A stretch of 64,000 nt of DNA from Alkalinema sp. CACIAM 70d (GTDB lineage Bacteria > Cyanobacteriota > Cyanobacteriia > Leptolyngbyales > Leptolyngbyaceae): contig MUGG01000033.1 in NCBI GenBank assembly GCA_002148405.1, forward strand, positions 1-64,000. Direction: 5' to 3'. Below are positions 55,107-64,000 of the stretch, piece after piece. The notes under the pieces were generated by a model. The model had not been told where the DNA came from. It saw only the letters and a list, made by a program, of their open reading frames with translations, and did not search any database. Positions within the stretch are counted from its first letter, which is position 1. Every line of letters begins with the position of its first letter. The position numbers and the translations under genes are program-made.

Positions 55107-58100
55107 AATCCCAAAAGTGTTCCAAAAATGTTTACCTCCTGGGGATTCTTCTAGCCAGTGATTTGGCTGCGATCGCCTTAGCGCCTAATCTAGCCACTGC
55201 TAACACTGCGAATGAGTCTACGGATAAGGCTCCTAATCCCGCGACGACTGGTCAAAAAACAACGAAAGCGACGGGCTTGCCTAAGACGGAGATTCAGAGC
55301 ATCAGTAAACCTAGCTTGATGACTCAAGCTCCAGAGAGTGCCAAGTCAGTCGTAGCCACGGCAGATCAGGTGAAAATTCTGGCACCTACACCGAATACGG
55401 TTCTGGATACTTCTGCGGCAACGATCGTGGTGCAGTACCCGATTGGAAGTCAACTGGATCTGCGGGTGGGCGATGTTCCGGTGGATGACAAGTTGATTGG
55501 TCGGACGGAGCAGAACGATCGGGCGGGATTAATTACCCAAACTTGGTATGGGGTCGCCCTGAAAGAAGGGACAAACATCATTAAAGCGAACGTCATCAGC
55601 AATGGTAAGACGATGGCAACCGCTATTACAACGATTCAAACCCGTGGTGCGATCGCGCGGATTCAAATCGAACCTAGTGCAACCCGCGTGCCTGCCGATG
55701 GCAAAACCCTGGTGACGATTCAGGGTCAACTGTTGGATGCTCAAAACAATCGCTCTAACCGCGATGGCATGATTACGCTGGCCAGTAATGGTGGAGAGTG
55801 GGTCACCAAAGATGCCAGCCCCGACCAACCAGGATTTCAGGTGAAGGCGGAAAATGGTCGGTTTAATGCTGAGTTGAAAGCGGGGTTAGAGGCGAAAACC
55901 GTTAACGTCAAGGCTCAAACCCTGGAACTGGAAGCCTTTACCCAGGTACTCTTTGAAACAAACTTGCGGCCCTCGATCGCCACTGGGGTGATCAACGTGC
56001 GCCTAGGGCGACGGGGCACGGATTTCTTCGGCAGTTTGAAGGACTTTGTTCCTCCCGATGGGAATAATGGCTGGCAACTGGATGCTAATGCTGCGGTGTT
56101 TGCGACTGGAAAAATTGGTGATTGGTTGTTCACCGGGGCTTACAACAGCGATCGACCGCTGAATAAAACCTGTGAAGGAACGGTTCGGCTATTCCGTCAG
56201 GATCAATTTTGCGAAAACCAATATCCCGTATACGGAGATAGTTCTAAGTCCGATATTCTGGCTCCATCGATCGATAACGTTTACCTGCGGTTGGAAAGAA
56301 CCTCCAAGACTCCCGGTGCGGGCATTGACTACGCCATGTGGGGGGATTACAACACGGAGGAATTTGCCACCAAGTCCCAGGAGTTTACGAGCTTTACACG
56401 CCAACTGCACGGCTTCAAGGCGAATTATAATTTCGGCGATCTACAAATTTCGGGTCTCTACGCCAACAATGTGGAGGGCTTCCAACGGGATACGATCGCG
56501 CCGGATGGGACGAGCGGCTATTACTTCCTGTCTCGACGCTTGGTGACGGAAGGCAGTGAAGATATCTTCATTGAGATGGAAGAACTGAACCGTCCTGGAA
56601 CGGTGCTGGAACGTAGAAAACTGACGCGCGGCCCCGATTACGAAATTGATTACGATCGCGGGACTGTTTTATTCCGGGAACCCGTTCTGCGCACAGATGT
56701 GGCGTCTGATGGTACGCCTTTGGTGCGTCGCATTGTGGCGACCTATCAGTATGATGAACCGGGGTCTAATAACAAAATCTACGGCGCACGGGCGCGCTAT
56801 CATCTCTCCCGCGAACAAAATCGGGAAAGCTGGATTGGTGCGACCTACTGGAAGGAAGATCGGAGTGCACGGGACTTTGAACTCTATGGTGCGGATGCCT
56901 TTATCAGCCTAGGTTCCAAGGGTTCGCTGATTGCAGAATATGCCCATTCCAAGAACACATCTAATGAACTCGGCCAAGTCAGTGGTAACGCATACCGCAT
57001 CGAAGCCCAAGGCGAATTGGCCAAGGGCATCCAGGGTCGGGCTTACTATCGATCGGCGGATTCGGGATTTGCCAACAATGCCACGGTGAGCTTTGTGCCG
57101 GGACAAACCCGTTACGGGGCGCAGGTGACCGCCAAGGTGTCAGAGACGACCAATCTCAAAGTTCAGTACGATCGCGAGACAAATAAGGGAATTGCGGCAC
57201 AGCCCTTAATTACGGAATTTGATCTGTTTACGCCCCGCGAAGCTCCGGTTCCCGGCAGTCGGGTGGATAACTCCCTCACGAGTATTACCGCAGGTATTCA
57301 ACAGCGCTTTGGTTCAGCGGATCTGACGGTGGATTGGATTCATCGCGATCGCAGCGATCGGATTAATCCCAGTGCCAATACGGTTTCCGATCAACTTCGC
57401 TCTCGGTTCACAATGCCGATCGCGAAGAACCTGACCTTCTTGGCACAGAACGAAATGACGCTGTCGTCGCAAAATGATGCCTATTACCCCGATCGGACAT
57501 TGTTGGGCCTCAACTGGCAGGTGATGAAGGGCGTCAATATGCAGTTGGCCCAGCAATTTTTCACCAGTGGGCAGTATGCAGGTAAGTCCATCACCAGTCT
57601 GTCCTTGGCTGGGGATTACAAGCTCTTTCCTGAAACGACGATTAGCGGGCGGGCGGGAATCTATAGCGATGCAGGCAGTTGGACGACCAGTGGCGCGATC
57701 GGGATTAAGCAGGGCATCCGGTTTTCGCCGGGGCTACGCATGGACTTGGCCTACGAGCATGTGTTTGGTAGCTTCATTGGCCAGAGCGCAACGGGCACCC
57801 AGTTTATTCAACCCTTTGCGCCGGGGCAGAGTGCGGCATCCTTGGGCGTGCAGGGGGGCGATAGCTTCAGCGTGGGGCTGGAGTACAACGATAGTCCTAA
57901 CTTCCAAGCCAGTGCGCGGGTTGATCACCGCACTTCCAGCAGCGGGACTAATACGGTGATTTCTGCGGGGGCAACGGGTAAGCTGAGTCCTTCTCTCACA
58001 GCGTTGGTGCGCTACCAGCAGGCTAGCTCTGCCAATCAGGGGATTTCCGGGTTGGGTACCACGTCCAACTTAAAAATGGGCTTGGCCTATCGTGATTTGG

Positions 58101-58858
58101 CTAGCGATAAGTTTAATGCGCTGTTCCGCTATGAGTATCGCCACAATCCGTCGACGATTCCCGATAGTTTATTATTCAGCTCGGGGACGGGGTCGGAGGA
58201 ACATCTATTTGGCCTAGAGGCGATCTATGCACCAGCTTGGAACTGGGAGTTCTACGGCAAGTTTGCCCTGCGCAATAGCAAGACGTTCCTGGCGGATGAT
58301 TTTACGGCTAAGACGACGACCAGTTTGGCGCAACTGCGGGCAACCTATCGGCTGAACTATAGCTGGGATCTTTCAGGAGAGGCGCGCTGGATTAGTCAAC
58401 CCACGACGGGCTATAGCGAAACAGGCTTTGCGCTGGAGGCAGGCTATTACCTCACGCCGAACCTACGCTTGTCTGCGGGCTATGCCTTTGGCAGTGCTAA
58501 CGATCGCGACTTTGATGGCTATCGATCGGCGGGTGGGCCTTATGTGGGGCTGACAGTGAAGGTGAATGAGTTGTTCAACGGATTTGGGCTACAAAAGGCA
58601 CCAAAGCCGAAAAATACGGGGGAAGCCGTAGCAGACAACAAGTCCACTCAACCAACCCCTGCACAATCGATCGCTGCACAAGCGACTCCCGCACAATCGA
58701 CTGCTGCTCAGCCTGCTACCACCACTGAGGCCAAGCCGCTTGATACTCAACCTGCTCAAGCTAAACAAACCGTAGATAAGCAGGCGGATGCTAAGAAGGC
58801 TGCCACCCAGTCTAAGATTAAATCGCGTTCGATTTCTCGTCCTGAAACCCTTAAATAG
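55103..58858 (+). CDS. Large probable outer-membrane beta-barrel with Ig-like N-terminal domains
   Basis: A 1251-aa protein with a signal peptide (about 1-33), a Lys/Thr-rich linker, Ig-like domains (about 95-300; VKILAPTPNTVLDT, and RIQIEPSATRVPADGKTLVTIQGQL, similar to invasin-type Big_1), then about 800 residues of alternating amphipathic strands typical of outer-membrane barrels (GDWLFTGAYNS, RAYYRSADSG, GLNWQVMKGVNMQLAQQF, WNWEFYGKFALRNS). The barrel appears to end in YVGLTVKVNELF, a normal C-terminal strand, but about 100 residues of Ala/Gln/Thr/Lys-rich tail follow, with TPAQSxAAQ repeated. It is translationally coupled to the upstream DUF11/SdrB gene. Likely an outer-membrane anchor or export pore; the exact family is not recognised. 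Confidence 0.82.
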   Translation: MKSQKCSKNVYLLGILLASDLAAIALAPNLATANTANESTDKAPNPATTGQKTTKATGLPKTEIQSISKPSLMTQAPESAKSVVATADQVKILAPTPNTVLDTSAATIVVQYPIGSQLDLRVGDVPVDDKLIGRTEQNDRAGLITQTWYGVALKEGTNIIKANVISNGKTMATAITTIQTRGAIARIQIEPSATRVPADGKTLVTIQGQLLDAQNNRSNRDGMITLASNGGEWVTKDASPDQPGFQVKAENGRFNAELKAGLEAKTVNVKAQTLELEAFTQVLFETNLRPSIATGVINVRLGRRGTDFFGSLKDFVPPDGNNGWQLDANAAVFATGKIGDWLFTGAYNSDRPLNKTCEGTVRLFRQDQFCENQYPVYGDSSKSDILAPSIDNVYLRLERTSKTPGAGIDYAMWGDYNTEEFATKSQEFTSFTRQLHGFKANYNFGDLQISGLYANNVEGFQRDTIAPDGTSGYYFLSRRLVTEGSEDIFIEMEELNRPGTVLERRKLTRGPDYEIDYDRGTVLFREPVLRTDVASDGTPLVRRIVATYQYDEPGSNNKIYGARARYHLSREQNRESWIGATYWKEDRSARDFELYGADAFISLGSKGSLIAEYAHSKNTSNELGQVSGNAYRIEAQGELAKGIQGRAYYRSADSGFANNATVSFVPGQTRYGAQVTAKVSETTNLKVQYDRETNKGIAAQPLITEFDLFTPREAPVPGSRVDNSLTSITAGIQQRFGSADLTVDWIHRDRSDRINPSANTVSDQLRSRFTMPIAKNLTFLAQNEMTLSSQNDAYYPDRTLLGLNWQVMKGVNMQLAQQFFTSGQYAGKSITSLSLAGDYKLFPETTISGRAGIYSDAGSWTTSGAIGIKQGIRFSPGLRMDLAYEHVFGSFIGQSATGTQFIQPFAPGQSAASLGVQGGDSFSVGLEYNDSPNFQASARVDHRTSSSGTNTVISAGATGKLSPSLTALVRYQQASSANQGISGLGTTSNLKMGLAYRDLASDKFNALFRYEYRHNPSTIPDSLLFSSGTGSEEHLFGLEAIYAPAWNWEFYGKFALRNSKTFLADDFTAKTTTSLAQLRATYRLNYSWDLSGEARWISQPTTGYSETGFALEAGYYLTPNLRLSAGYAFGSANDRDFDGYRSAGGPYVGLTVKVNELFNGFGLQKAPKPKNTGEAVADNKSTQPTPAQSIAAQATPAQSTAAQPATTTEAKPLDTQPAQAKQTVDKQADAKKAATQSKIKSRSISRPETLK

Positions 58859-58867
58859 TTCGCTCAA

Positions 58868-58891
58868 TTGTCCAAAACCTTGTCCAAAACC
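58868..58891 (+). repeat. Perfect 12-bp tandem duplication
   Basis: ttgtccaaaacc at 58868-58879 and 58880-58891, with a further ttg starting a third unit, 10 bases after the barrel gene. Confidence 0.93.
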
Positions 58892-58934
58892 TTGATCTTT
58901 CGCACACCCTAGTCCCCCTACTGCACAGGTTATT

Positions 58935-60494
58935 ATGAATCGCAACGATCGTTGGCTCCGTTCCGCTTTCTTAACGGCTGGAATGTTGGGAATTGCTTGG
59001 AGCTTAAGTTCACCTGCTTCTGCGGGAAGTGCGCTTCGGGTGGTTGTGAATAGCAATCAAGATACCGTTCAGCCGGATGATGTTATCACGTTGCGGGAAG
59101 CGATCGCGTTGGTCAATGGCACGTTGTCCATGGCCCAGTTGACTCCCGCTGAAAAGAAACAGGTGAGCCGTCCGGTGATGGTGAAGCCGGCGGAGACCTA
59201 TGGCGGGCAGAACCGATCGATCATCCAGTTTGCGTTACCGCAGAATCAGACTCAAATTTTACTGACCCAACCTTTACCGCTGTTGACCACTGTGGGGATG
59301 ACGATCGATGGTACGAGTCAACCGGAGTATCAACCAGGCACGCCCATTGTCGCAATTCAACCCGCTTCAGGGGTGAATATTCCCCGTGGATTGTCGATTT
59401 TGGCGGATGGGGTGACGGTGCGTGGTTTGCAGATGGCTGGGTTTCGGCAGCACGATCGCCAGGATTACCTTGAGCCATCGGGCAATATCACGATCGGGAA
59501 TCGGGAGCAGGTGCCGGAGGTGACAATCGATCGAGATGCGGCTCCCAAAGATGTGGTGATTGAGCAGAATGTGTTGGGGGCGGTTGCGAAGGACGATCGG
59601 GCATTGCCTTCCAGCTTCGGGGTGTATGTCTGGAATAGTGTGGGGGCAACGATTCAGAATAATCGGATTATTCGCAATCAGGGAAGCGGGATTGTAACGG
59701 GCGTGATGGCTACTAATCTCGGAGTTCTCAACAATGAGATTGCTGAAAATGGATTGCAAGGAATGCCGGATGGGATTCGCTTAGAGGGGAAGATTACCAA
59801 TAGTCAAGTGCTGGGTAATCAAATTGTGGGTAATGGCGGTAGTGGAATTTATTTGTTTAAGTCTGAAGGCGCGATCGAGGTTCGTGAGAATACTCTGAAG
59901 GGGAACGGGAAGAAGGTTCGTCAAGCTGCGATCTATTTGATGGGGAACGATCACCGGATTGTGGGGAATCGCATCTTAGAGCAGGCGGGCGCAGGGGTGG
60001 TGATGGCAGCCTATCCGGAAACGGTGCGCAATCAGGTGGTGAATAACCAGTTTGGCAGTTTGCAGGGTCTGAGTCTGGATTTGGTGACGCGCCATGGTAC
60101 GGGTACATCGGATTATCAGAATGGCGATGGCCGGAATTTGCCCATGAGTGCCTATCCCAGTCGATCGCACAGTGCGAACCGGGGAATGGATGCGCCGCAG
60201 TTGATCAGTCCAGAATTTTTGATCAGTTTGCTGGATGGGTCTGTAGAATTGGTGGGCAGTGCAGTTCCCAATGCAGAGATTGAAATTTATCGTGTGCAGT
60301 TGCTGGCGGATGGCCGGGAGTTTATCACGGACGTTGTGGCGACAGCGAAGGCGGATGGTAGTGGCAAGTTTGTCACCCGTTTGGAGCAGTTGCAAAATGG
60401 CGATCGCTTGAGTGCAGTGGCAACCCATTCGGATTACGGTACCTCGGAGGCCTCTCGGAGTGCGGTGGTGCGATCGATGGGTAGTGATAACTAA
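58935..60494 (+). CDS. Exported right-handed beta-helix protein
   Basis: The 519-aa product has a signal peptide (about 1-31, PASAGS), a CSLREA-like opening (VVVNSNQDTVQPDDVITLREAIALVNG), VGMTIDGTSQ as in the beta-helix part of the giant gene, and a parallel beta-helix core (about 155-385) with Asn ladders (IQNNRIIRNQGSGIVTG, VLNNEIAEN, VLGNQIVGNGGSGIYL, VRENTLKGN, IVGNRILEQ). The end (about 425-505) is an Ig-like domain (VELVGSAVPNAEIEIYRV). Beta-helices of this kind bind or cleave polysaccharides, or are structural; no catalytic residues can be assigned. It follows the barrel gene by 76 bases on the same strand and is probably part of the same unit. Confidence 0.85.
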   Translation: MNRNDRWLRSAFLTAGMLGIAWSLSSPASAGSALRVVVNSNQDTVQPDDVITLREAIALVNGTLSMAQLTPAEKKQVSRPVMVKPAETYGGQNRSIIQFALPQNQTQILLTQPLPLLTTVGMTIDGTSQPEYQPGTPIVAIQPASGVNIPRGLSILADGVTVRGLQMAGFRQHDRQDYLEPSGNITIGNREQVPEVTIDRDAAPKDVVIEQNVLGAVAKDDRALPSSFGVYVWNSVGATIQNNRIIRNQGSGIVTGVMATNLGVLNNEIAENGLQGMPDGIRLEGKITNSQVLGNQIVGNGGSGIYLFKSEGAIEVRENTLKGNGKKVRQAAIYLMGNDHRIVGNRILEQAGAGVVMAAYPETVRNQVVNNQFGSLQGLSLDLVTRHGTGTSDYQNGDGRNLPMSAYPSRSHSANRGMDAPQLISPEFLISLLDGSVELVGSAVPNAEIEIYRVQLLADGREFITDVVATAKADGSGKFVTRLEQLQNGDRLSAVATHSDYGTSEASRSAVVRSMGSDN

Positions 60495-60596
60495 GAGTAG
60501 TTTCTAGCTATGTGTTGGGTTCCGAGATACCACGGAACTTTACCTTGTTAGTTCGTTAGCCCTCAGAACTTTCTTCTTTACTTCAGGACTTTAGCT

Positions 60597-63500
60597 ATGA
60601 AATTTTCGTTGCCTTCTTTGCAAGCTGTACAAGTAAAACCGCAATCAATGATTAGATTATCTCGATCATTGACGTCATTTAGTACTTTCACAGGTAGAGC
60701 AATAGGTGTATTGAGCGTAGTTGCAGCAAACTATATCATTGCAACTCCAAAAGTTCATGCAGAACCTGCCTATTGCTCTACGATTTACGCATTAGATAGC
60801 AATACCACTAGTAGGATTCATACTTTAAATCAAACCACGGGTGCCTATACTCAAGTAGGGACGGTTACTAGCGGAGTTCTCAGTGCGGCTAATGCTGTTC
60901 AACCCAGTACTGGGAAGATATTTTATGTGTCAAGGAGTGGCACTATTAGAACCTATGTGTGGGATCCCAGCACAAATACCAACATAACCCTATCTGGAAG
61001 TTTTACCATTCCAGCAGGACAAGTAACGATCCGAGCTGCATTCGCACCGAATGGTAAATTGTATGTGGCCACTAATGCGGGAGGGATTTATGAAGTTAAT
61101 CCCACTGATGGTTCACAAATTAGTTCAATGATCACGCTGAAGGACAGTGCTAATCAACCGTTATCGCTTGCAGGCAATGGTGATATGGCGTTTGATGGGA
61201 ATGGAGTTCTTTACTTATTTAACGATGCCAACTTATATACTGCTGATATAAATACTCAAACAGCATATTTGCTATCAACCACGGCAGGAGCCACCTTTAA
61301 TAGCGTTGCTTTTGGCTCTGGTGGTAACCTGCTTGCATATAGTAGTTCTAACAATACTGTTTTTTCGATTAATACTAATACAGGTATTGCAACTTCGGTT
61401 GGTAGTCCATCATTGGGGTCTGGTATTGTAGGGAGTGATTTTGGGAGTTGTGCTCAACCAACACCAAACCTAACAGTTTTAAAGAGCTATGCTAAAGTTG
61501 GGGGTAGCGCAGGAGGTACCATCCTGCCTGGTGATGTTGTTGAGTACACGGTTACAATCACCAATACAGGAACCGTACCTGCTACAAATTCAACTTTCTC
61601 TGATGCCATTCCAGCAGGTGCAACCTATGTTACTGGTAGCACTCAAATGAATAGTACTGCTGTGACGGATGGTAGTGGTGGTACTTTCCCCTTCCAAACT
61701 GCGAGAAATATTAATTCTCCTGGTTTGATAAATGGTGTTGTTGGCGTAGGTGTTGGCTATCAAGTAACACTCAAATATCGGGTGAGCTTAAATGCAGTTA
61801 ATCCACCTGCAAGTATTGTGAACCAAGGGACAGTATTGTATTTAGGAAACTTAGTTCCTGGAGTTGTCTCTGATGATCCTAATACGGTTGCTGTAAATGA
61901 TGCTACAACGATTACTTATCCTGTTGTCACATTGTCTGGTAATGTATTTAATGACTCAGATGGTAGTAAGGTTCTAAATGGTGCTGAAGCTGGAACAAAT
62001 GCTGGTGGACTGAATGCAGTCTTGGTTAATAGTAACAACCAAGTTGTTGCAACGACAGCCGTTGCTACTAATGGAACATATAGTTTTAGTAATGTTGCTG
62101 TCAATGCGAATTACACAGTTCAAATTACGACTGCCAATGCAACCATTGGATCTGCTCCCCCCGTTGTTACTTTACCGAGTAACTGGGTGAGTACGGGTGA
62201 AAACCTGAATGGCACAGTTGACGGTACGGTAGATAGTAAACTTGCAGTCGCAGTGACAACAAATAATGTAACTGGTGTCAACTTCGGGATTGAGCAACTT
62301 CCTACTGCGGTCGGTGGTACTGCTACAAGTCAAACCAACCCAGGTGGGACAACGACTGTCTCTGTTCCTAGTACACTCTTCACAGGGTCAACCGATCCCG
62401 ATGGCACCGTCGCATCCTACAAGATCACGGCATTCCCAAGCAACGCCACTAGCATTACGATTAACGGTACCAACTACACCTCGGCATCCTTCCCTGGAGC
62501 TGGGGTAACGGTAACGACTGCACAATTAGCTGGGATGGTAGTTGATCCTATCGACGGTGCAGTCAATGTTGGGATTTTGTTTAAGGCGATCGATAACGCA
62601 GGCCAAGAATCAAGTAATACAGCAACTGCAACGCTACCCTTTACCGCAGGGAATGTTACGGTGTCTGGTACAGTGTTTGACGATGCGGATGGTAGCAAGC
62701 TGCTGAATGGGACTGAGACTGGCACAAATGGCGGTGGTTTGAATGCAGTGTTGGTTAATGGTAGTAATCAAGTCGTTGCCACAACGGCGGTAGCAGCTAA
62801 CGGTACCTACACCTTCAACAGTGTCCCTGCGAACGCAAATTACACGGTACAAATCACGACCGCAACTGCTACGGTTGGTTCTGCACCACCTGCTATCGCT
62901 TTACCAAGTAACTGGGTGAGTACTGGTGAGAATCTGAATGGAACTATTGATGGAACGGTAGATAGCAAACTGAGTGTCTCAGTTACGACAAATAACATTA
63001 CAGGTGCAAACTTCGGGATTGAGCAACTGCCTACCGCAGTGGGCGGTACAGCAACGAGTCAAACTAATCCCGGAGGAACAACGACTGTCTCTGTTCCTAG
63101 TACACTCTTCACAGGGTCAACCGATCCCGATGGCACTGTTGCGTCCTACAAGATCACGGCATTCCCCACGAATGCTACCAGTATCACGATTAACGGCACC
63201 AACTACACTTCAGCAAATTTCCCGGCTGGTGGAGTGACGGTAACGACAGCACAGCTTGCTGGGATGGTGGTCGATCCGATCGACGGTGCAGTGAGTGTCG
63301 GGATTTTGTTTAAGGCGATCGACAACGCAGGTCAAGAATCTAGCAATACAGCAACTGCAACGTTACCCTTCACGGCAGTTGTCGTTAATAACCCTAACCT
63401 CCTACTCGTGAAACGAATTACCGCAATTAACGGAACATCCATCAATTTCTTTGATGATGACACCACCTCCGCTAAGAAAGATGACGACAATCATCCCTAC

Positions 63501-63974
63501 TGGCCGACTCCGTTGAATGCTAATGGTAGCTTGGGGAGTACTAGCATCAGCACCTTCCTATCCGGAAAAATTGATGCAGGAATGGTTAAATCTGGGGATG
63601 ACTTGGAATACACGATTTACTTCCTCTCAGCAGGCAATGTCCCGCTGAAAAACGTAAACTTCTGTGACCTAGTTCCCACAAACACCACCTTCCAACCCAA
63701 TAGCTTTGGCCCAGGGCAAGGCATCCAACTATCCTTAGGCGGTAGTTTCCTGAACCTAACCAACGTGCCAGACAGCGATCGGGCACAGTTCCTTAATCCT
63801 GGGGCCAAACTCCCCACCTACTGCCCCTCCGCCAGCAACTCCACCGGAGCCGTCCTAGTCAACATTGTCAATTCCAGCTTTGCTGCACCAGATAACGAAT
63901 TGCCCAACGCCACCGCCCCTGCAACCCCAGGCTATTCCTACGGGTTTGTACGCTTCAAAGCCAAAGTTAACTAG
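60597..63974 (+). CDS. Exported repeat protein with propeller, DUF11 and SdrD-B-like modules (1125 aa)
   Basis: After a long N-terminal export region (about 1-56, ending KVHAEPA) comes a beta-propeller-like part (about 57-288; IYALDSNTTSRIHTLNQTTG), a DUF11 domain (about 292-440; LTVLKSYAKVGG, PGDVVEYTVTITNTGTVPA), two tandem copies of an SdrD B-like plus Ig-like module (about 444-684 and 687-927; FNDSDGSKVLNG, STGENLNGT, VPSTLFTGSTDPDGTV), and a final DUF11-like domain (about 932-1125; LLLVKRITAING, KSGDDLEYTIYFLSAGN) ending FVRFKAKVN. The makeup is that of a long, stalk-like surface protein. It is the last gene of the six-gene set visible in the window; the cluster may continue beyond. Confidence 0.85.
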   Translation: MKFSLPSLQAVQVKPQSMIRLSRSLTSFSTFTGRAIGVLSVVAANYIIATPKVHAEPAYCSTIYALDSNTTSRIHTLNQTTGAYTQVGTVTSGVLSAANAVQPSTGKIFYVSRSGTIRTYVWDPSTNTNITLSGSFTIPAGQVTIRAAFAPNGKLYVATNAGGIYEVNPTDGSQISSMITLKDSANQPLSLAGNGDMAFDGNGVLYLFNDANLYTADINTQTAYLLSTTAGATFNSVAFGSGGNLLAYSSSNNTVFSINTNTGIATSVGSPSLGSGIVGSDFGSCAQPTPNLTVLKSYAKVGGSAGGTILPGDVVEYTVTITNTGTVPATNSTFSDAIPAGATYVTGSTQMNSTAVTDGSGGTFPFQTARNINSPGLINGVVGVGVGYQVTLKYRVSLNAVNPPASIVNQGTVLYLGNLVPGVVSDDPNTVAVNDATTITYPVVTLSGNVFNDSDGSKVLNGAEAGTNAGGLNAVLVNSNNQVVATTAVATNGTYSFSNVAVNANYTVQITTANATIGSAPPVVTLPSNWVSTGENLNGTVDGTVDSKLAVAVTTNNVTGVNFGIEQLPTAVGGTATSQTNPGGTTTVSVPSTLFTGSTDPDGTVASYKITAFPSNATSITINGTNYTSASFPGAGVTVTTAQLAGMVVDPIDGAVNVGILFKAIDNAGQESSNTATATLPFTAGNVTVSGTVFDDADGSKLLNGTETGTNGGGLNAVLVNGSNQVVATTAVAANGTYTFNSVPANANYTVQITTATATVGSAPPAIALPSNWVSTGENLNGTIDGTVDSKLSVSVTTNNITGANFGIEQLPTAVGGTATSQTNPGGTTTVSVPSTLFTGSTDPDGTVASYKITAFPTNATSITINGTNYTSANFPAGGVTVTTAQLAGMVVDPIDGAVSVGILFKAIDNAGQESSNTATATLPFTAVVVNNPNLLLVKRITAINGTSINFFDDDTTSAKKDDDNHPYWPTPLNANGSLGSTSISTFLSGKIDAGMVKSGDDLEYTIYFLSAGNVPLKNVNFCDLVPTNTTFQPNSFGPGQGIQLSLGGSFLNLTNVPDSDRAQFLNPGAKLPTYCPSASNSTGAVLVNIVNSSFAAPDNELPNATAPATPGYSYGFVRFKAKVN
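61926..63377 (+). repeat. Two-copy 729-bp in-frame module repeat
   Basis: Copy 1 (about 61926-62648) and copy 2 (about 62655-63377) are offset by 729 bp (243 codons). The protein segments are nearly the same, and some DNA blocks are identical, for example around 62350 and 63079. Confidence 0.9.
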
Positions 63975-64000
63975 CAAAGTCAACTAAACCGATTCCTAGA

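Overview
The window is chromosomal DNA from a cyanobacterium. It carries psaK (photosystem I), chlM (chlorophyll synthesis), a phytochrome-type photoreceptor kinase, several cyanobacterial-style multidomain histidine kinases, a Uma2-family protein and a DUF4347 giant protein. The palindrome GCGATCGC (HIP1) and its core CGATCG recur throughout, for example at 504, 1023 and 4251. The genus cannot be fixed from the sequence alone. No insertion sequence, prophage or CRISPR array is visible.

Layout. 1-4.2 kb: tail of an unidentified gene, a ComEC-type DNA-uptake protein, tRNA-Ser(CGA), a methyltransferase-like gene and psaK starting at TTG. 4.3-8.6 kb: a complete four-gene carbohydrate ABC importer. 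9-12.8 kb: a small membrane-anchored unknown and a 917-aa kinase with two likely bilin-binding GAF domains. 12.9-26.4 kb, minus strand: a fused two-ATPase peptide-type ABC protein and a giant adhesin-like gene (DUF4347, TolB-like repeats, beta-helix, 14 Calx-beta domains, FG-GAP repeats) broken by a one-base frameshift near its 3' end; restoring it gives 3841 aa. 26.9-31 kb: hydrolase, thioredoxin-like protein, Uma2 protein, aminotransferase and a small unknown. 31.6-36.5 kb: a divergent response regulator/sensor kinase pair, a zinc dehydrogenase and an orphan kinase. 37.2-45.7 kb: amidase, moaA, chlM, a TrpXYZ-like ABC importer and a membrane adenylate cyclase. 45.9-49 kb: a five-sensor-domain kinase.

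50-64 kb: six same-strand genes for exported proteins. Four carry conserved-repeat (DUF11-like) or SdrD-B-like modules, one is a large probable outer-membrane beta-barrel with Ig-like N-terminal domains, and one is a beta-helix protein. The barrel gene overlaps the preceding DUF11/SdrB gene by 4 bases. I read this as an uncharacterised cell-surface assembly and consider it the best candidate for a new system here.

A second pattern runs across the whole window: short tandem duplications (11-20 bp units, 2-5 copies) in the spacers between genes, several directly against a start codon. The three large kinases at 10, 35 and 46 kb share the same kind of C-terminal transmitter and have no response regulator beside them.
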